Below are positions 47,789-58,512 of a stretch of DNA of 64,000 bases, one piece after another; the stretch's first letter is position 1; every line of letters begins with the position of its first letter. The stretch comes from Bagarius yarrelli (lineage: Eukaryota; Chordata; Actinopteri; Siluriformes; Sisoridae). Location of the stretch: NCBI GenBank assembly GCA_005784505.1, contig VCAZ01000184.1, forward strand, positions 248,001-312,000. The letters are read 5' to 3'. The position numbers and the translations under genes were made by a program. A model generated the notes under the pieces. It was not told where the DNA came from. It searched no databases and saw only the letters and a program-made list of their open reading frames with translations.

Positions 47789-47955
47789 CCATGTTTGACT
47801 CCTCAAAGCTGATAGCCGTGGATGCTCTCCCGAGCTCGTTGACGGCGGTGACGTTGACTCTGTACGAATAACTAGAGAAGAGTTCAGGAAACTTCACGTG
47901 GCATCTGTTTTTATGGACATCGTCCCGCTTCACTTCAAGAGACTTCTGGTTGTGT
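47789..47955 (-). CDS. cntfr: cntfr exon encoding second half of FN3 domain D2
   Basis: Encodes the C-terminal half of the first fibronectin domain of the cytokine-binding module. Acceptor CCCACTCAG precedes 47955; donor ATGG|GTAACT follows 47789. It reads (Q)HNQKSLEVKRDDVHKNRCHV, FPELFSSYSYRVNVTAVNELG, TAISFEESNM. The segment KNRCH..., LFSSYSYRVNV, and NELGRASTAISF align with the human protein without gaps (from memory). Human has two cysteines here (MVCEKDP...NRC); this exon keeps only the second, with valine at the first. Length 167 bp, phase 2 in, phase 1 out. Confidence 0.95.
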
Positions 47956-48564
47956 CTGAGTGGGTAAGTCAATTCAGAAAAAAATTTGGTTATTGATTTT
48001 GAACACTGGATTTTTTGAAGACAAAGATTAAATGTAAAGTTCCTCAGAGAAAGTCATTTATTTATTACAATGTTTTTGTCAATTTTTTGGTCCGGGTTTT
48101 ATATCAATACATTGTTTTTAAATGTTTGCATTTATCTTCCACAACAGCTGCATTGCTGTTGAATGCAAGGTGCCGAAAAACGCATGTATTATCATTTTAA
48201 CAAGTTATCATTTCCATACAACTCACACTGAGACATTGTGCATAAACCCAATTTAAATAAAATAAACTAGTTTCTTTGTAAAGTTTTCCCTTAAGAGTTC
48301 TATAGGGTTCAAACTGAAAATGTTTTATTAATATTACTTTTATGAGCAAACATATCCTTATGACAAAATATTTAGTACTGCTATAATTCAAAATCAAATT
48401 TTATTTAACCCATACGTGATTATACACACTACAACACATAGTCAAATGTTTTTTTAATGACTTTCTCGAATGTAAAAAATTAAATTAAATCAAATTAAGT
48501 TAAAATGTACAGAAAAAAATGTAATAAAATAGAATAAAAAATACTGTGCCTATTGTATATAACT

Positions 48565-48568
48565 GTGC

Positions 48569-48658
<90 letters not shown>

Positions 48659-48740
48659 ACTGCAGTGCGGTTGTGCCTGTTGTAGGATATGCAGGAGTTT
48701 CGGTGTGTGTGTGTGTATTTGTGTGTGTGTGTATTTGTGT
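48565..48740. repeat. Compound (GT)n(AT)n microsatellite and second GT block
   Basis: GT units at 48565-48588 pass straight into AT at 48589-48653; a broken GT block with TATTTG interruptions follows at 48700-48740. Confidence 0.96.
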
Positions 48741-48854
48741 GGGCCCAGAAGAGTCCTGGTTTCAGGTGTTCTCCTGGTATTTAATTTAAGTGTAAAATAT
48801 GGTTAATAATAAAACATATGATGTAATGTGATTTAACTTAACTTAACACTTAAC

Positions 48855-49235
48855 GTCAAGGTCACGCCCCACCCAAAATGGGCAGAGTCAAAAAGTTTAA
48901 CTAATATGGCAATGTGACGTATCAAAACGCTCAGCACAGTAAAGATTAGTGCATAATGGGTATTATATTGAGTTCATGTGATGTCATGTGACGTTTCGAC
49001 CACGCCCCACCCAAAAATGGGCGAAATTATAAAGTTTAACTAAAGTATCTATGTGACATATCAAAATGCTTAGCAACATATATGGTAATGATTTATGGGT
49101 ATTATAGTGTAGCATGTGATGTCACCACCACACCACACACCAAAATGGGCGGAGTCATGAAGTTGAACCAATATGGCTGTGAGACATATCAAAGCGTTCA
49201 GCTCATCAAGGGTAACTGCATTACAGGCACAATAA
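48855..49235. repeat. Three tandem units of about 130-138 bp
   Basis: Units are marked by CACGCCCCACCCAAAATGGGC at 48863, CACGCCCCACCCAAAAATGGGC at 49001, and CACCACACACCAAAATGGGC at 49131. Each continues with GTTTAACTAAT/ATGGC, GTGACATATCAAAA-GC-TAGC and AATGGGTATTATA. The third unit is shorter. No ORF of note. Confidence 0.88.
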
Positions 49236-49769
49236 AGATGATACCTGCAGTCATTGTTTCAAGCCAACATCAAAGTTTGTTGCTACAAACTTTACAAGTC
49301 TAGTTATTAATAATAATATTCTTCTTCTTCTTCTTCTTATTATTATTATTATAGGATAACCCTAAATATTTTCCCTCATTGGGGTACATCATTACATGTT
49401 TTTTACTAGTGGGATATTTTGCCACAAAGCATAAGACAAGAATAGATTTGCTGAATAGGAGACTGCCAGGAGTTTGCCCGGGGGTGCCATCTGCCAGAAA
49501 GCCTGGGTGCTGTTACAGTATCATTACTGTTCTTTTGATAGCGTTTCCTTCCCCTAAAGCAAAAAGGACAGGCAAGAAAAGCCTAATCTCCTAAAGTGAA
49601 TACTATCTGCTCCTTGATAGTATTCATGTTTTCAAATCAGTTAAACATTAGAAAATAAATCTCCTAATGTTCTACATGCCATACCGTTGTTTTGTTATTA
49701 ATTATTCTCTTATTTGTTAATAGAGCATGTTAATAAATGCTATTGTTTCCTAATTAAGAACTATTTATA

Positions 49770-49945
49770 ATCGATGAGTTTAAAGTCACATTAGCAGGTT
49801 TGGAGGCATATAAACGATTATTCTAATGTAACATATTGGCTGCGGAAATTAATGAGAAGCCTCCTGCTGTGAAATTGCCCACTGACATTTGTGATCAGTA
49901 CAAAAACGATCCTGGATAAATCAGCTCTTTGGATGAAGCAAGGCC
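49770..49945. promoter_or_regulatory. Candidate conserved non-coding element
   Basis: Repeat-free with TTAAAGTCACATTAGCAGG, CTGTGAAATTGCCCACTGAC and CTGGATAAATCAGCTCTTTGG. It lies in the D2 intron. Appearance only. Confidence 0.25.
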
Positions 49946-50134
49946 GTGACCTGTAGGCCGCCTCTGTAGAGGTGTCTCTAGTGTTTACACTGAATTGTAG
50001 ATTTCAGTAATTAAAGACAAATTATTTTTTTGTATTTTTAAACAGGTTAGAAATGAAGAGGCAAAAAAGTGCAACATGGATAAAGAAAAAAGAGAGAGAG
50101 AGAGAGAGAGATAAAAACGATTGAAAGTAAAAAA

Positions 50135-50310
50135 GAGCAGAAGTGCGTCAGAGGTTAAAGCTTTGGGTTACTCATCAAGATGTGAGATCAAATCCTGGCA
50201 TCACCAAGCTGCCACTGTTGGATCTTTAAGCATGGCCCTTAACCCTCAACTTCTCCTCTGTGTCGTGTCTGCCGTGTACATCATATCAACTAAAAATGAG
50301 TGAATTTAAA
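50135..50310 (+). mobile_element. tRNA-derived SINE, diverged
   Basis: GAAGTGCGTCAGAGGTTAAAGC head, AGATCAAATCCTGGCATCACC box B, CCACTGTTGGATC body, CATGGCCCTTAACCCTCAAC. The tail is replaced. Confidence 0.75.
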
Positions 50311-50690
50311 TGGACGTCATTTTGAGAAAAAGTGAAAAGAGAAAAGTGACAGGATGAGACTGAAAAAGAGCCCTAGCGCATATCTGGTAGGATCTCACAA
50401 GGGCTGAGAATCTGAACGGAGAGTTTGGTCTTTCCGACAGGTCTAATCAGCTCTCACCAGGGAGAAACTGACTACACAGATCACTGATTCTGGCAGGCTG
50501 CTTTCTTCCATATGGCCAGACATGGCATGACAGAGAAAGTGAGAAAAAGAGACAGATAGACAGTGAGATAGGAGAATGGAAAAATCGGAAGGGTTCGGTT
50601 GACAGATGAAGTTTGTGACAGTAAGCAGAAATAGAAACATATCAGCAAGAGGGCAGGATGTATAAGAAAGAAAGTGACAAAATATCTTAC

Positions 50691-50808
50691 TGGACGTCGA
50701 CTTCAAATTCTGTTGGGATGTATGTGGGATGCAAGAGGTGCCAACTGCAGTAGAAGCCCTTGGGGTATGTGTTTGATCGGCACGTCACCTGCGGTTCCCT
50801 CGGAGGAA
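50691..50808 (-). CDS. cntfr: cntfr exon encoding first half of FN3 domain D2
   Basis: Encodes the start of the cytokine-binding module. Acceptor CTCTCTAG precedes 50808 after a long pyrimidine tract (A-rich in the plus strand, 50811-50840); donor CCA|GTAAGATA follows 50691. It reads PPREPQVTCRSNTYPKGFYC then SWHLLHPTYIPTEFEVDV. The PPREP...CRSNTYPKGFYCSWHL block is nearly identical to mammalian CNTFR alpha (from memory) and includes the first disulfide pair, C-X10-C. Length 118 bp, phase 1 in, phase 2 out. The preceding exon, for the Ig domain, must end with a first codon base and was not found to the right. Confidence 0.97.
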
Positions 50809-51899
50809 CTAGAGAGAGACAAAAAAAAAAAAAAGAGAAAGAGGGGACGGGGGGTGAGAGAGGAGTCGAGAGAAAAACAGAGAAGAAAATAAGCACTTTG
50901 TCAAGCCTACTGCAACTCCTCAGATAACCATCAGTCGTCCAAAACACCAGTCCCAGAGGTCTTATAGCCTGCAGTAACTGCTTGCATGTAAACCTATTTG
51001 TCTTTTCTTTGGTAAGGGATAAAAAAGGGAGAGAGGAGAAAAGAGGATAAGAAAGGAGGAGTGGAGGGTGGGTGTGAAAAGGGGGATGCAATAACCACGC
51101 CAGTCCTCCTTCCAGATTAGGGCCTTTTCTTGCACCACCACTGGACCGTGCCCTTCACCACCGAAATTTAAACAGATGACTCGGACCAGTTGCCTGGGTG
51201 ATGCATAATATCAGTTGCGTCTTTCTTTTCTGCCCCAGATGCTGGCTTAAGCCACCATGCCAAGTGAGCACTTCCATTTATCATACGAAACAAAGCTGCT
51301 TTTATTCTATTCAGCTCTGATTACACTAACCGGTGTCCTAATAACCAAAAGGAAACAGGAAATAAAGCTTGAATGTGCAGCTTGTCAAAACCTGTTATTG
51401 TTTTTTTGATGACCGTGTAGTAATTTACGTTAGTAGGATGAATGCACAGATTATTTTTAATCCTTGAGCACTTGCCATTTGTCAGTCATTAATAATGACA
51501 ATGACTTGTAATGATGAGCGCTTTGTATCCATTTTATTATAGGTCCTGTGTTTACCTGTCCCTATAGTTTATGACTTAAATTGCTAGTCTGATTGTCATT
51601 TGTAAGTCATACACAAATAAATAAGTAATAAAGCAATAAACAGTTTGAAAATCAAAAAAATTATAGTAATGGTTATAAAATGGGCGTCCGGGAAAAGTGT
51701 GTGAAATAAATGTTAAGATCCTTATATAAACAACTAGTTTCAAATAATTTGTGTATCAATTTTTTGGTCCAAAATTCCTCAAAACAGCACATGTCAACAT
51801 AACAGGTCTACTATTTGCTTAAGTTTAGCATGTTAGCTTCAGTTTTTCTTTTGTTCTGTAAAAAAATAAAAGTAAAAAAATATATCCTAAATCGAATAT

Positions 51900-52075
51900 A
51901 TCTTCTTCTTCTCCTTTCCGCTGTTCCCTTTTAGGAGTCTCCGCAGCGAATCATCTGTCTCCACCGAACCCTATTCTCTACATCCTCTTCACTCACACAC
52001 ACTAACTTCATGTCCTCATTTATCGCATCCACAAAACAAAGTCTTCCTCTTTGCCTTTTGACTGGTAGCTAACAT
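51900..52075 (-). pseudogene. Non-LTR LINE ORF2 C-terminal relic, reverse
   Basis: The minus strand carries the same terminal segment as 45656-46062: CAGTCAAAAGGCAAAGAGGAAGAC, GACATGAAGTTAGTG, GTGAAGAGGATGTAGAGAATAGGG and CGGTGGAGACAGATGATTCGC. It is short and non-functional. Confidence 0.7.
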
Positions 52076-52794
52076 TATCTTGAATTGACTATTTCTAATA
52101 TAATTTTATATAAACCAACAACAATTTTACATATTTAAAAATAAAAAAAGATGCTAATAAAACAAGACTAGCAATGTAAAAAAAAGGAAAAAAATCTATT
52201 TAGAAATGTGTCTATTTGGTTCACTGTACTACTATGAGATAAAATCCTGTTTATATAATAATTTAAGCATATAAAAGGGTATTTGTATTCGAGGAAAAAG
52301 TCACTGAAATTCAAATATGTAATAAATAAGACTTGTTTGGTTCACTTCCTGTATAAGAATAGATTCTGAAATAATTTACTGACAAACAGTACTAGAGAAG
52401 CAGAAATAGAGTGAAATCGTCTCTCTCTGACAGCGCTTTGGAGTGATTACTTGGTTCTCAGCTGCCTCACACTCTGATAAATTTTGATTTAACATAATCC
52501 ATGTCGAATATTTCTCAAAAAAAAACTATTTAAGCGCTTATATTTTTTGGAAAACAGAAACTGATAAACTAATTTTGTTCAATTCTATACTTTGCCTTTC
52601 GAGTGACCCTGGCAGTCATTTCATTAGTCCAGTTCGGAGGATCAATCACCAAATGGTGATTTTTGATAAGCAAAGAAAGCTTGTCTCTTACAACATGACA
52701 TCATCCCAGGTTTGGGGTTGCAATCTATTCTGCTGTCACATGGTTAAAGAGTAATAGCCTGATGGCACAGAATGAAACTCGCCACATGATGAAA

Positions 52795-52885
52795 TGCGGA
52801 AGCACAGTGGTTATGGTGTTGGACTGCTATCTTGAAGCTCAGGGTTCGAATTCCTAACACCGCCAATGCTTTAAATGTAAATGTA
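52795..52885 (+). mobile_element. tRNA-derived SINE, short copy
   Basis: Box A (CAGTGGTTATGGTGTTGGACTGC) and box B (GGGTTCGAATTCC) are well kept. It then jumps to the last bases of the tail (TGCTTTAAATGTAAATG), with the body deleted. It abuts the TIR element that follows. Confidence 0.82.
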
Positions 52886-53577
52886 AAAAATACCATAATA
52901 TACTTTAGGATTTACACTTGTCAGATGTAGTAAATTGTAATATAGTGTAGTATATTACAGTATCTTACTGCAGTGACTATAGTATTAACCCTACTGAATT
53001 GATAAACTGTGGTAAATACTGTATTATACTTTACAAGTTACTAGAGTAAATTAAAAGATTGTGATAAACTGTATCAAATTATAGTATTTAGTTTGTTAAG
53101 GTATTTACAGTTAATGTTACGCCATAGTAAAGAAATAACTGTAGTAAACTAATCAACAATACTTTTAAAAAGTTGCTCTATGAGAAACCGGGTGTCTTAT
53201 GAGGGACAGTGTGTTCCAGCATGAAAGATCGTAAATTTAGCACAAGTTAAATAATGCGGATAGGAATAAGTGAAAAAAAAAGAACTGTTTGTTAACATGT
53301 TGTTTAATTTTATGCATTTTATGTGTCGCATTGACACACTTTTTGCTCTGTTTCTGTGCTGTGAAGATTCTCACACAAACAGTATAATATAGTTGTAGAA
53401 AATTTACTATAGTCATTAGATTGTTTTAATATATATGGTTATTATAATAAGTGTAGTAGAATTACCATAACAAATGACCTCATTGATCATTGCGATTTAT
53501 TTGCTACAATAACGATACGATATATTTACTACAATAAGGCTCCAAAAACACTACAGTATGTACTATAGTATTTTTTC
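52886..53577. mobile_element. Non-autonomous TIR element, ACTATAGTA type
   Basis: The left end AAAAAATACCATAATATACTTTAGG and the reverse complement of the right end, AAAAAATACTATAGTACATACTG, are inverted repeats of about 30 bases. The inside is rich in TTACAGT/ACTGTAGTAAACT/TACTATAG words and has no transposase frame. A similar class is common in fish genomes. Confidence 0.7.
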
Positions 53578-53689
53578 ATATAGGTCTTAAGGTCTAAACA
53601 TTAAAACATCCCAAACTGGGTTTAGGATGAGAAAGCAACTGTATAAAGAAGAAAAGTTAGTGTATTAGGTAGCAGGATAGGTTTAGGAA

Positions 53690-54110
53690 AATAGCGGTTT
53701 GGATGTCAGAGAGTACGATGACCCCAACATTCCTGCCATGAGCTTGTTGCTCTGTGGCTTTGGAGGTTCCCCTCAGGAGGTGCATTCTGCCTTAGTCTGC
53801 CTGCTACGGGGGGAGTTTTGCTCAACCCAGGGCCAAACAGGCTTTCTGACAGCTTACACACACCGGAACCACACCAACACACATACACAGACACACACAC
53901 ACAAACACTTCACCTCGAATGAAAGTGGACGGACATCTAGACAGAGTAGCATCTCAAAGACACATTCTACAAAGAGGCGAAAGCTGCAAAACAAAACAAG
54001 ATTGCTTTTTCAGGAGCGTTTGCAACCTAGCAACCCTTCTATTATTCCTATTATGTTTCATTCCACCCCCCCCCCTTTTTTTTTTTGGAGGGCAAAGTGT
54101 TTTTGAAGTG
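53690..54110 (+). other. Open stretch of uncertain nature
   Basis: A 135-codon plus-strand frame (53699-54106) is GC-richer than its surroundings. It contains a CA-repeat translated as Thr/His and ends in a C-run and T-run (54066-54084). The first ~55 codons show no family resemblance. Probably not a gene. Confidence 0.3.
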
Positions 54111-56330
54111 ACAACAAAGAAATACATATGCATTCTTCTCTGTTGGATTTTGTCATGATTTCATCTAATGCTCTTTTTTACCACAGCAACAGCTTTAGAC
54201 TGATTACCAAAATAATCGCTTAAGCTCACAAACTTGTAAAAAAACAACAAAAAACCTATTAATTGCAAATACTTGGTAAAAAAACGAAGCATTTATCAAA
54301 AGCTCAAATTGCCAAATACGGTTCGAAAGCATTTATCAAAAGAGCTCAAACCATTAATCTTATTTGCTTTGAAGGTAAGACAGTCGCTAGAGGACTGCCA
54401 CATCTAAATCAACCCCTGATTATACCACCAAAGGTGTGCTTTAATACTAAATTACTTAAAGGGCTCTGTAAGGAACATTCCATAGTCACCATAGTGAAAT
54501 CCCCCCCCAAAAAATCATTCCCCTGCTATTATTAACGAGTGAATGTGGATGGATTGAAGGACTTCAATGAGAAGGTGAACTGTGTGTCTACGTGGACTTT
54601 TGTCCAGCTTTTCTAAGGCCTTTTCTTTGTACTCTATTCAATGCAGGAATGTAAATGAAGAAAGCAGGGCCGGGTTGGGTTCTCAAGAGCTTTCCCATCC
54701 CTGGTGACCATAGGAAAAATTGAACGTTCTCAAAACGGTGAAAGTTCGCAAAACGAAAACCTTTTTGAAACAGGTCAGCGGTTGGAATCCTTCAAAAAGG
54801 TACAAAAGGAGTTAAGTACTCTTTGTAATAAAATCTGATAATTGCACATGTCAACAGTGAACACCGATTTAGCTGTCAGAAATAGTAATCATGCTGACCA
54901 GAAAGTTCTGTTTAGTGTCCAGAACCTTTGCTGACTGTTGACTCAATTTATGTTTAACATATGAAACCGTTTGTCTTTGGCCTTGGCTGGATACTCCATA
55001 ACCTCTTTTTACCTTCAAACATTATCCATCTTACAATTTGCTGACAACTTAATTTAAGTGATTCCTAGTCTAAACTCCTTTACATGCTATTTGATCCAGA
55101 TTCCACTGGGAGACCCAAATTTATCAGTCAAAAATTTCTCACCAAGTGTTTGTCGCTTTCCTAATCAGAAGTTGTTAAAAAGTCAAACATATTCAGGGGT
55201 CAGCTGACAAATGTCAAGAAGACCGGCCACATAAAAACCGTGAGAATGGATCCAAGACAACCCCCCCTACCAATTCTGGGTACTAACTCCCCTTTCCGGT
55301 TGCTTCCTCTTAAGAGATATGGAATGCCAGCTATGCATTCAGCAATTGGAAGCAGACATTAGTAAAGGGGGCTGGATGGACAGAGAGGAAAAAGAGAGGG
55401 AGGTGGAGGAGCACTGTAATCCACCTACTTAAACAGCAAGTCTTCGCTTGCTAATTTAGACACTTAACAGGCAATTAAGTAACACACTGACCTTTGAAAG
55501 TTGATCAAAATGGGACAGCACTTGACAGGTGAAAATTTACACAACACTTACTGCCATTAGAATGTGATTATATTTATCAGAAACCATTTTTTCATATCTT
55601 GGGCAGGTAGTAGTAGAAGTGCGTAGTGTGTTTTATCAGGATAGCATAAGGACCGTGGTACCCGTCACGACATTATTTCAAAAACAATAGCAACAAAGTA
55701 AAAAAATGGATAATTATTGATTACTTGTTGGCTTAATTTTGATAATCCATCTTTTATAACACATAAGTCACAGTAGCGGTTAATTACTGCTGCAAATACA
55801 GCTTTCTCAGTGTCCCAAGAGATGCCTTGTCTTTTGCATACTAAAGGTTAGCCTACCAATCGACAGTCATCACGTAGCCTTGTTACCAGCTGTTTGAGAC
55901 CATGTAGCTATCTTTTTTGCATTTTGTAGAGAGAAATAATATCTAATCACCATGTACACAAAATGCAGACAATCAAAAGACACATCAAATACCAAGGTGT
56001 GAATGTCAGGGCATGATCGGCATTCATTCGTTATAAATTTTTAGATAACGAATGAGGTAAAGTGTTTCTGGCTTATGTTAAGGGCAAACCCTTTGGGTTT
56101 ATTGCAAAAATGATCAGCATAAAGCAAAAGGCCAAAAAGAAAGAGATTAAATGACAGACTGGATGAAAGATTTCATCATCCTAAAATTGGTTTGGAATGC
56201 TATATTCATTTACAGTTCTTTACTAAACGATATAATTTGCATTAATGCACAAGATGGCAATGTCCTTGCATGTTTAAATATATACAATGTCTTAACTGTC
56301 CAGGCTGATGAATGGAGCATCTTTGGATTT
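54111..56330. other. Intronic stretch, nothing recognised
   Basis: Unique AT-rich DNA. The tandem-like words AGCATTTATCAAAAG at 54288 and 54329 form a short local duplication of about 41 bases. No gene was recognised. Confidence 0.4.
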
Positions 56331-56332
56331 AT

Positions 56333-56678
56333 TCATTCATTTATTTTCTATACCTGCTTATTCTCTAATTCGGGGTCACAAGGGTCTGCTGGAGCCTATC
56401 CCAGACGTCTCTGAAAGGGCGAAAGGCAAGAGGGGTACACCATGGACAGGTTGTTAGTCCATCACAGGGCCACACACTCACAATTATGAGAAATTTACCA
56501 ATCATCCTAACATGTTTTTTTGGACTGGGAGGAAACCAGAGTACCCGGAGTAAACCTATGCAAGCAGGGGGAGAACATGCAAACTCTACACAAAAAGGCC
56601 CCTGACCCGGGAATCGAACAAGGGGTCGTCTTGCTGTGAGGCAACAGTGCTAACCACTAAGCCACCATGCTACCCCAA
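56333..56678 (+). mobile_element. RTE-type LINE 3' end (Expander-like), most complete copy
   Basis: Contains all landmarks in order: TTCATTTATTTTCTATACCTG, CGGGGTCACAAGGG, GGGGTACACCATGGACAGG, TCCATCACAGGGCCACACAC, TCATCCTAACATG, GGACTGGGAGGAAACC, GTACCCGGAG, GGGAGAACATGCAAACTC, GGAATCGAAC, TTGCTGTGAGGCAACAGTGC, CCACTAAGCCACCATGC. Class named from memory. Confidence 0.85.
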
Positions 56679-56679
56679 T

Positions 56680-58379
56680 CTTAGGATTTAATAAAGCATA
56701 ATAAACTATTATTACTTCACTTCAAATTATACATTGACAATTCTGAAATTAAACATATAGCATTTAGTTCCCACATCTGGATTTTCTTTAAATGGCTCCA
56801 TCTTGGCTTAGATATGCAAAGATTGAGCAAAAAAAAAAGAAATTTAAATGGGGAAAACCATCATCATAAAATACCAAGTTGTCCATGGTGTAAGTGCATG
56901 ACTGGCATCTGTTTAGGGAGCGACTCGGCTGCTTGGATGCATGCATGTAAATGCATCTCATGTGTTGGATGCTAATCAAAAGTCCAATATAAAGAAAGCC
57001 CTGTAAAGCCTTTACTGAGGTGCTTATCTTAGCTAAGTGTGCCTGGCACATACGAGACCACATTTTACACATTTGGCTAAATGAAATGTACCAATAAATC
57101 ATACAGTATGTAGTGAAAAAGAGGACCAGTGGTTATCCAGCTACAAAACCCAATACGCTTCTGCTTACTCTGGTATAAACAGAGCAGGCTGTTGTTACGC
57201 TAGCTGCATTTTGCTGCCGAAACATTTCTACATCTCTGCTATTTGTCTTTAGAAACAAGACAAGCTGTGAAAAAAATACAAAGGGAGAAGAAAGACAGGA
57301 GTCAGCAGCCTTGCTGGAAATGATGCTAGAATGTCTTTGAAGCTAAATCCACTGGCCTTCAGATGTAGTGAATCACCAGGTAATATTCGATGTATGGTAA
57401 ACAATCCATTTAGCAGGAAATGCCCAGGAAAAACATGCTTTTTACCAAGTTTGGCTTTAGATAGGATAATCTGGTTATACAAATGAAATGTAAATGTATC
57501 TATTCATTCATTCATTTGTTCGTTCGCAATATACTCCGAAATTCTTCTATAGAGTATCATGTATCATACGCATCTTATATTAATAGAAATCCTACTCGTT
57601 ATTTGCAGGTAATGAGACCGAAGCTAAAGCACAGCAACATTTTGACTGTAAATAAAGAAATAGTCCCTTTAAACCCCTTAGGGTTTAGAAATATGTCAGC
57701 ATTGTTGTCAGGACAGGCTGTTTTGAAGGCTTTGGATTTTTAAGGAAAATTCTAACAGGAAATTAAACAGGAGAAAATAGAGTTTATCTAACATTTGTTA
57801 GACATGCAGCTCTGAAACTATGGCTTTATTGCACACCTACAGTATTATAATAAGTCACTAAGTAGTGCTCTAGCTAAAGCTGTGTAATGTGTTTTTATCA
57901 AGTGATTTAAGAGGCTATCTTCTGCCATACATTTGAAAACACAATGAAGACAAAGAAAGATTTTGGGAAGACTTATTATAAAATGTTAGGGGAACTTCAA
58001 AATAATGATGTAAAAATAAAATGACATCCAATATTCTCAAAGTGACACTTGACAATCATGGGCATTCGTCATTATATGTATAAAAAGAGCAAGTTAGTAT
58101 TTTTTTTAGTGTTTTGCTGCCCTTCAATCTAATATTAGTGTCAGCAATTGGAAAAGGTTAAGTGGCTGGGGTCACTGGATAGAAACATGTGCTTTTCTTT
58201 ATAAGAAAAATAGGAAGACTTCATCAATGCAATTTTTACCTTTGTATCCTGTGGAAGGAGGTAAAGAAGGGACTTCTAAAAGAAATTCCAACAATTGTCC
58301 AGAAGTCCACATTTCAACCATGCATCATGATAAAGGGAACTTAGAACATTTACACTGCAAAGCACAATCTATTTTTTAA
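56680..58379. other. Intronic stretch, nothing recognised
   Basis: No repeat or exon could be supported. A (CATT)n-type short run (ATTCATTCATTCATTTGTTCG) lies near 57505-57523. Confidence 0.4.
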
Positions 58380-58512
58380 AATTCCAGGATTTGGCAAATG
58401 TCCCTTATCCAACTAAGCAGTTGAGGAATATTTGTCTCGATCATGTGCCTAGCAGTGTCAGCTTGGTGGTGGAGGACACTCAACCAACAAGCATTTGAAC
58501 AGCAGTCCAACC
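58380..58512 (-). mobile_element. tRNA-derived SINE, diverged
   Basis: Reverse copy: TCCAGGATTTGGCAAATGTCCCTTATCC, GTGCCTAGCAGTGTCAGCTTGGTGG, GAACAGCAGTCCAACC. The GGGGTTAAGGGC part is lost. Confidence 0.7.

Larger units (their letters stand above)
47956..50690 (-). other. cntfr intron within D2
   Basis: 2735-bp phase-2 intron (donor CCA|GTAAGATA at 50690-50689). It contains a compound GT/AT microsatellite, a 135-bp tandem repeat, a TTC/TTA run (49307-49354), a GA run (50091-50111) and one SINE. Confidence 0.85.

Noticed and set aside
48546..48806. Plus-strand ORF with Cys-Val and Tyr-Ile repeats
   Set aside because: It is the GT/AT microsatellite read through.
53699..54106. 135-codon plus-strand ORF as a gene, or its minus strand as the missing Ig exon
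   Set aside because: No Ig cysteine/tryptophan pattern on the minus strand, and the plus frame includes a CA repeat and a T-run.
54240..54540. 90-codon ORF with Lys-rich start as a small gene
   Set aside because: Contains a local 41-base duplication and no recognisable motif.
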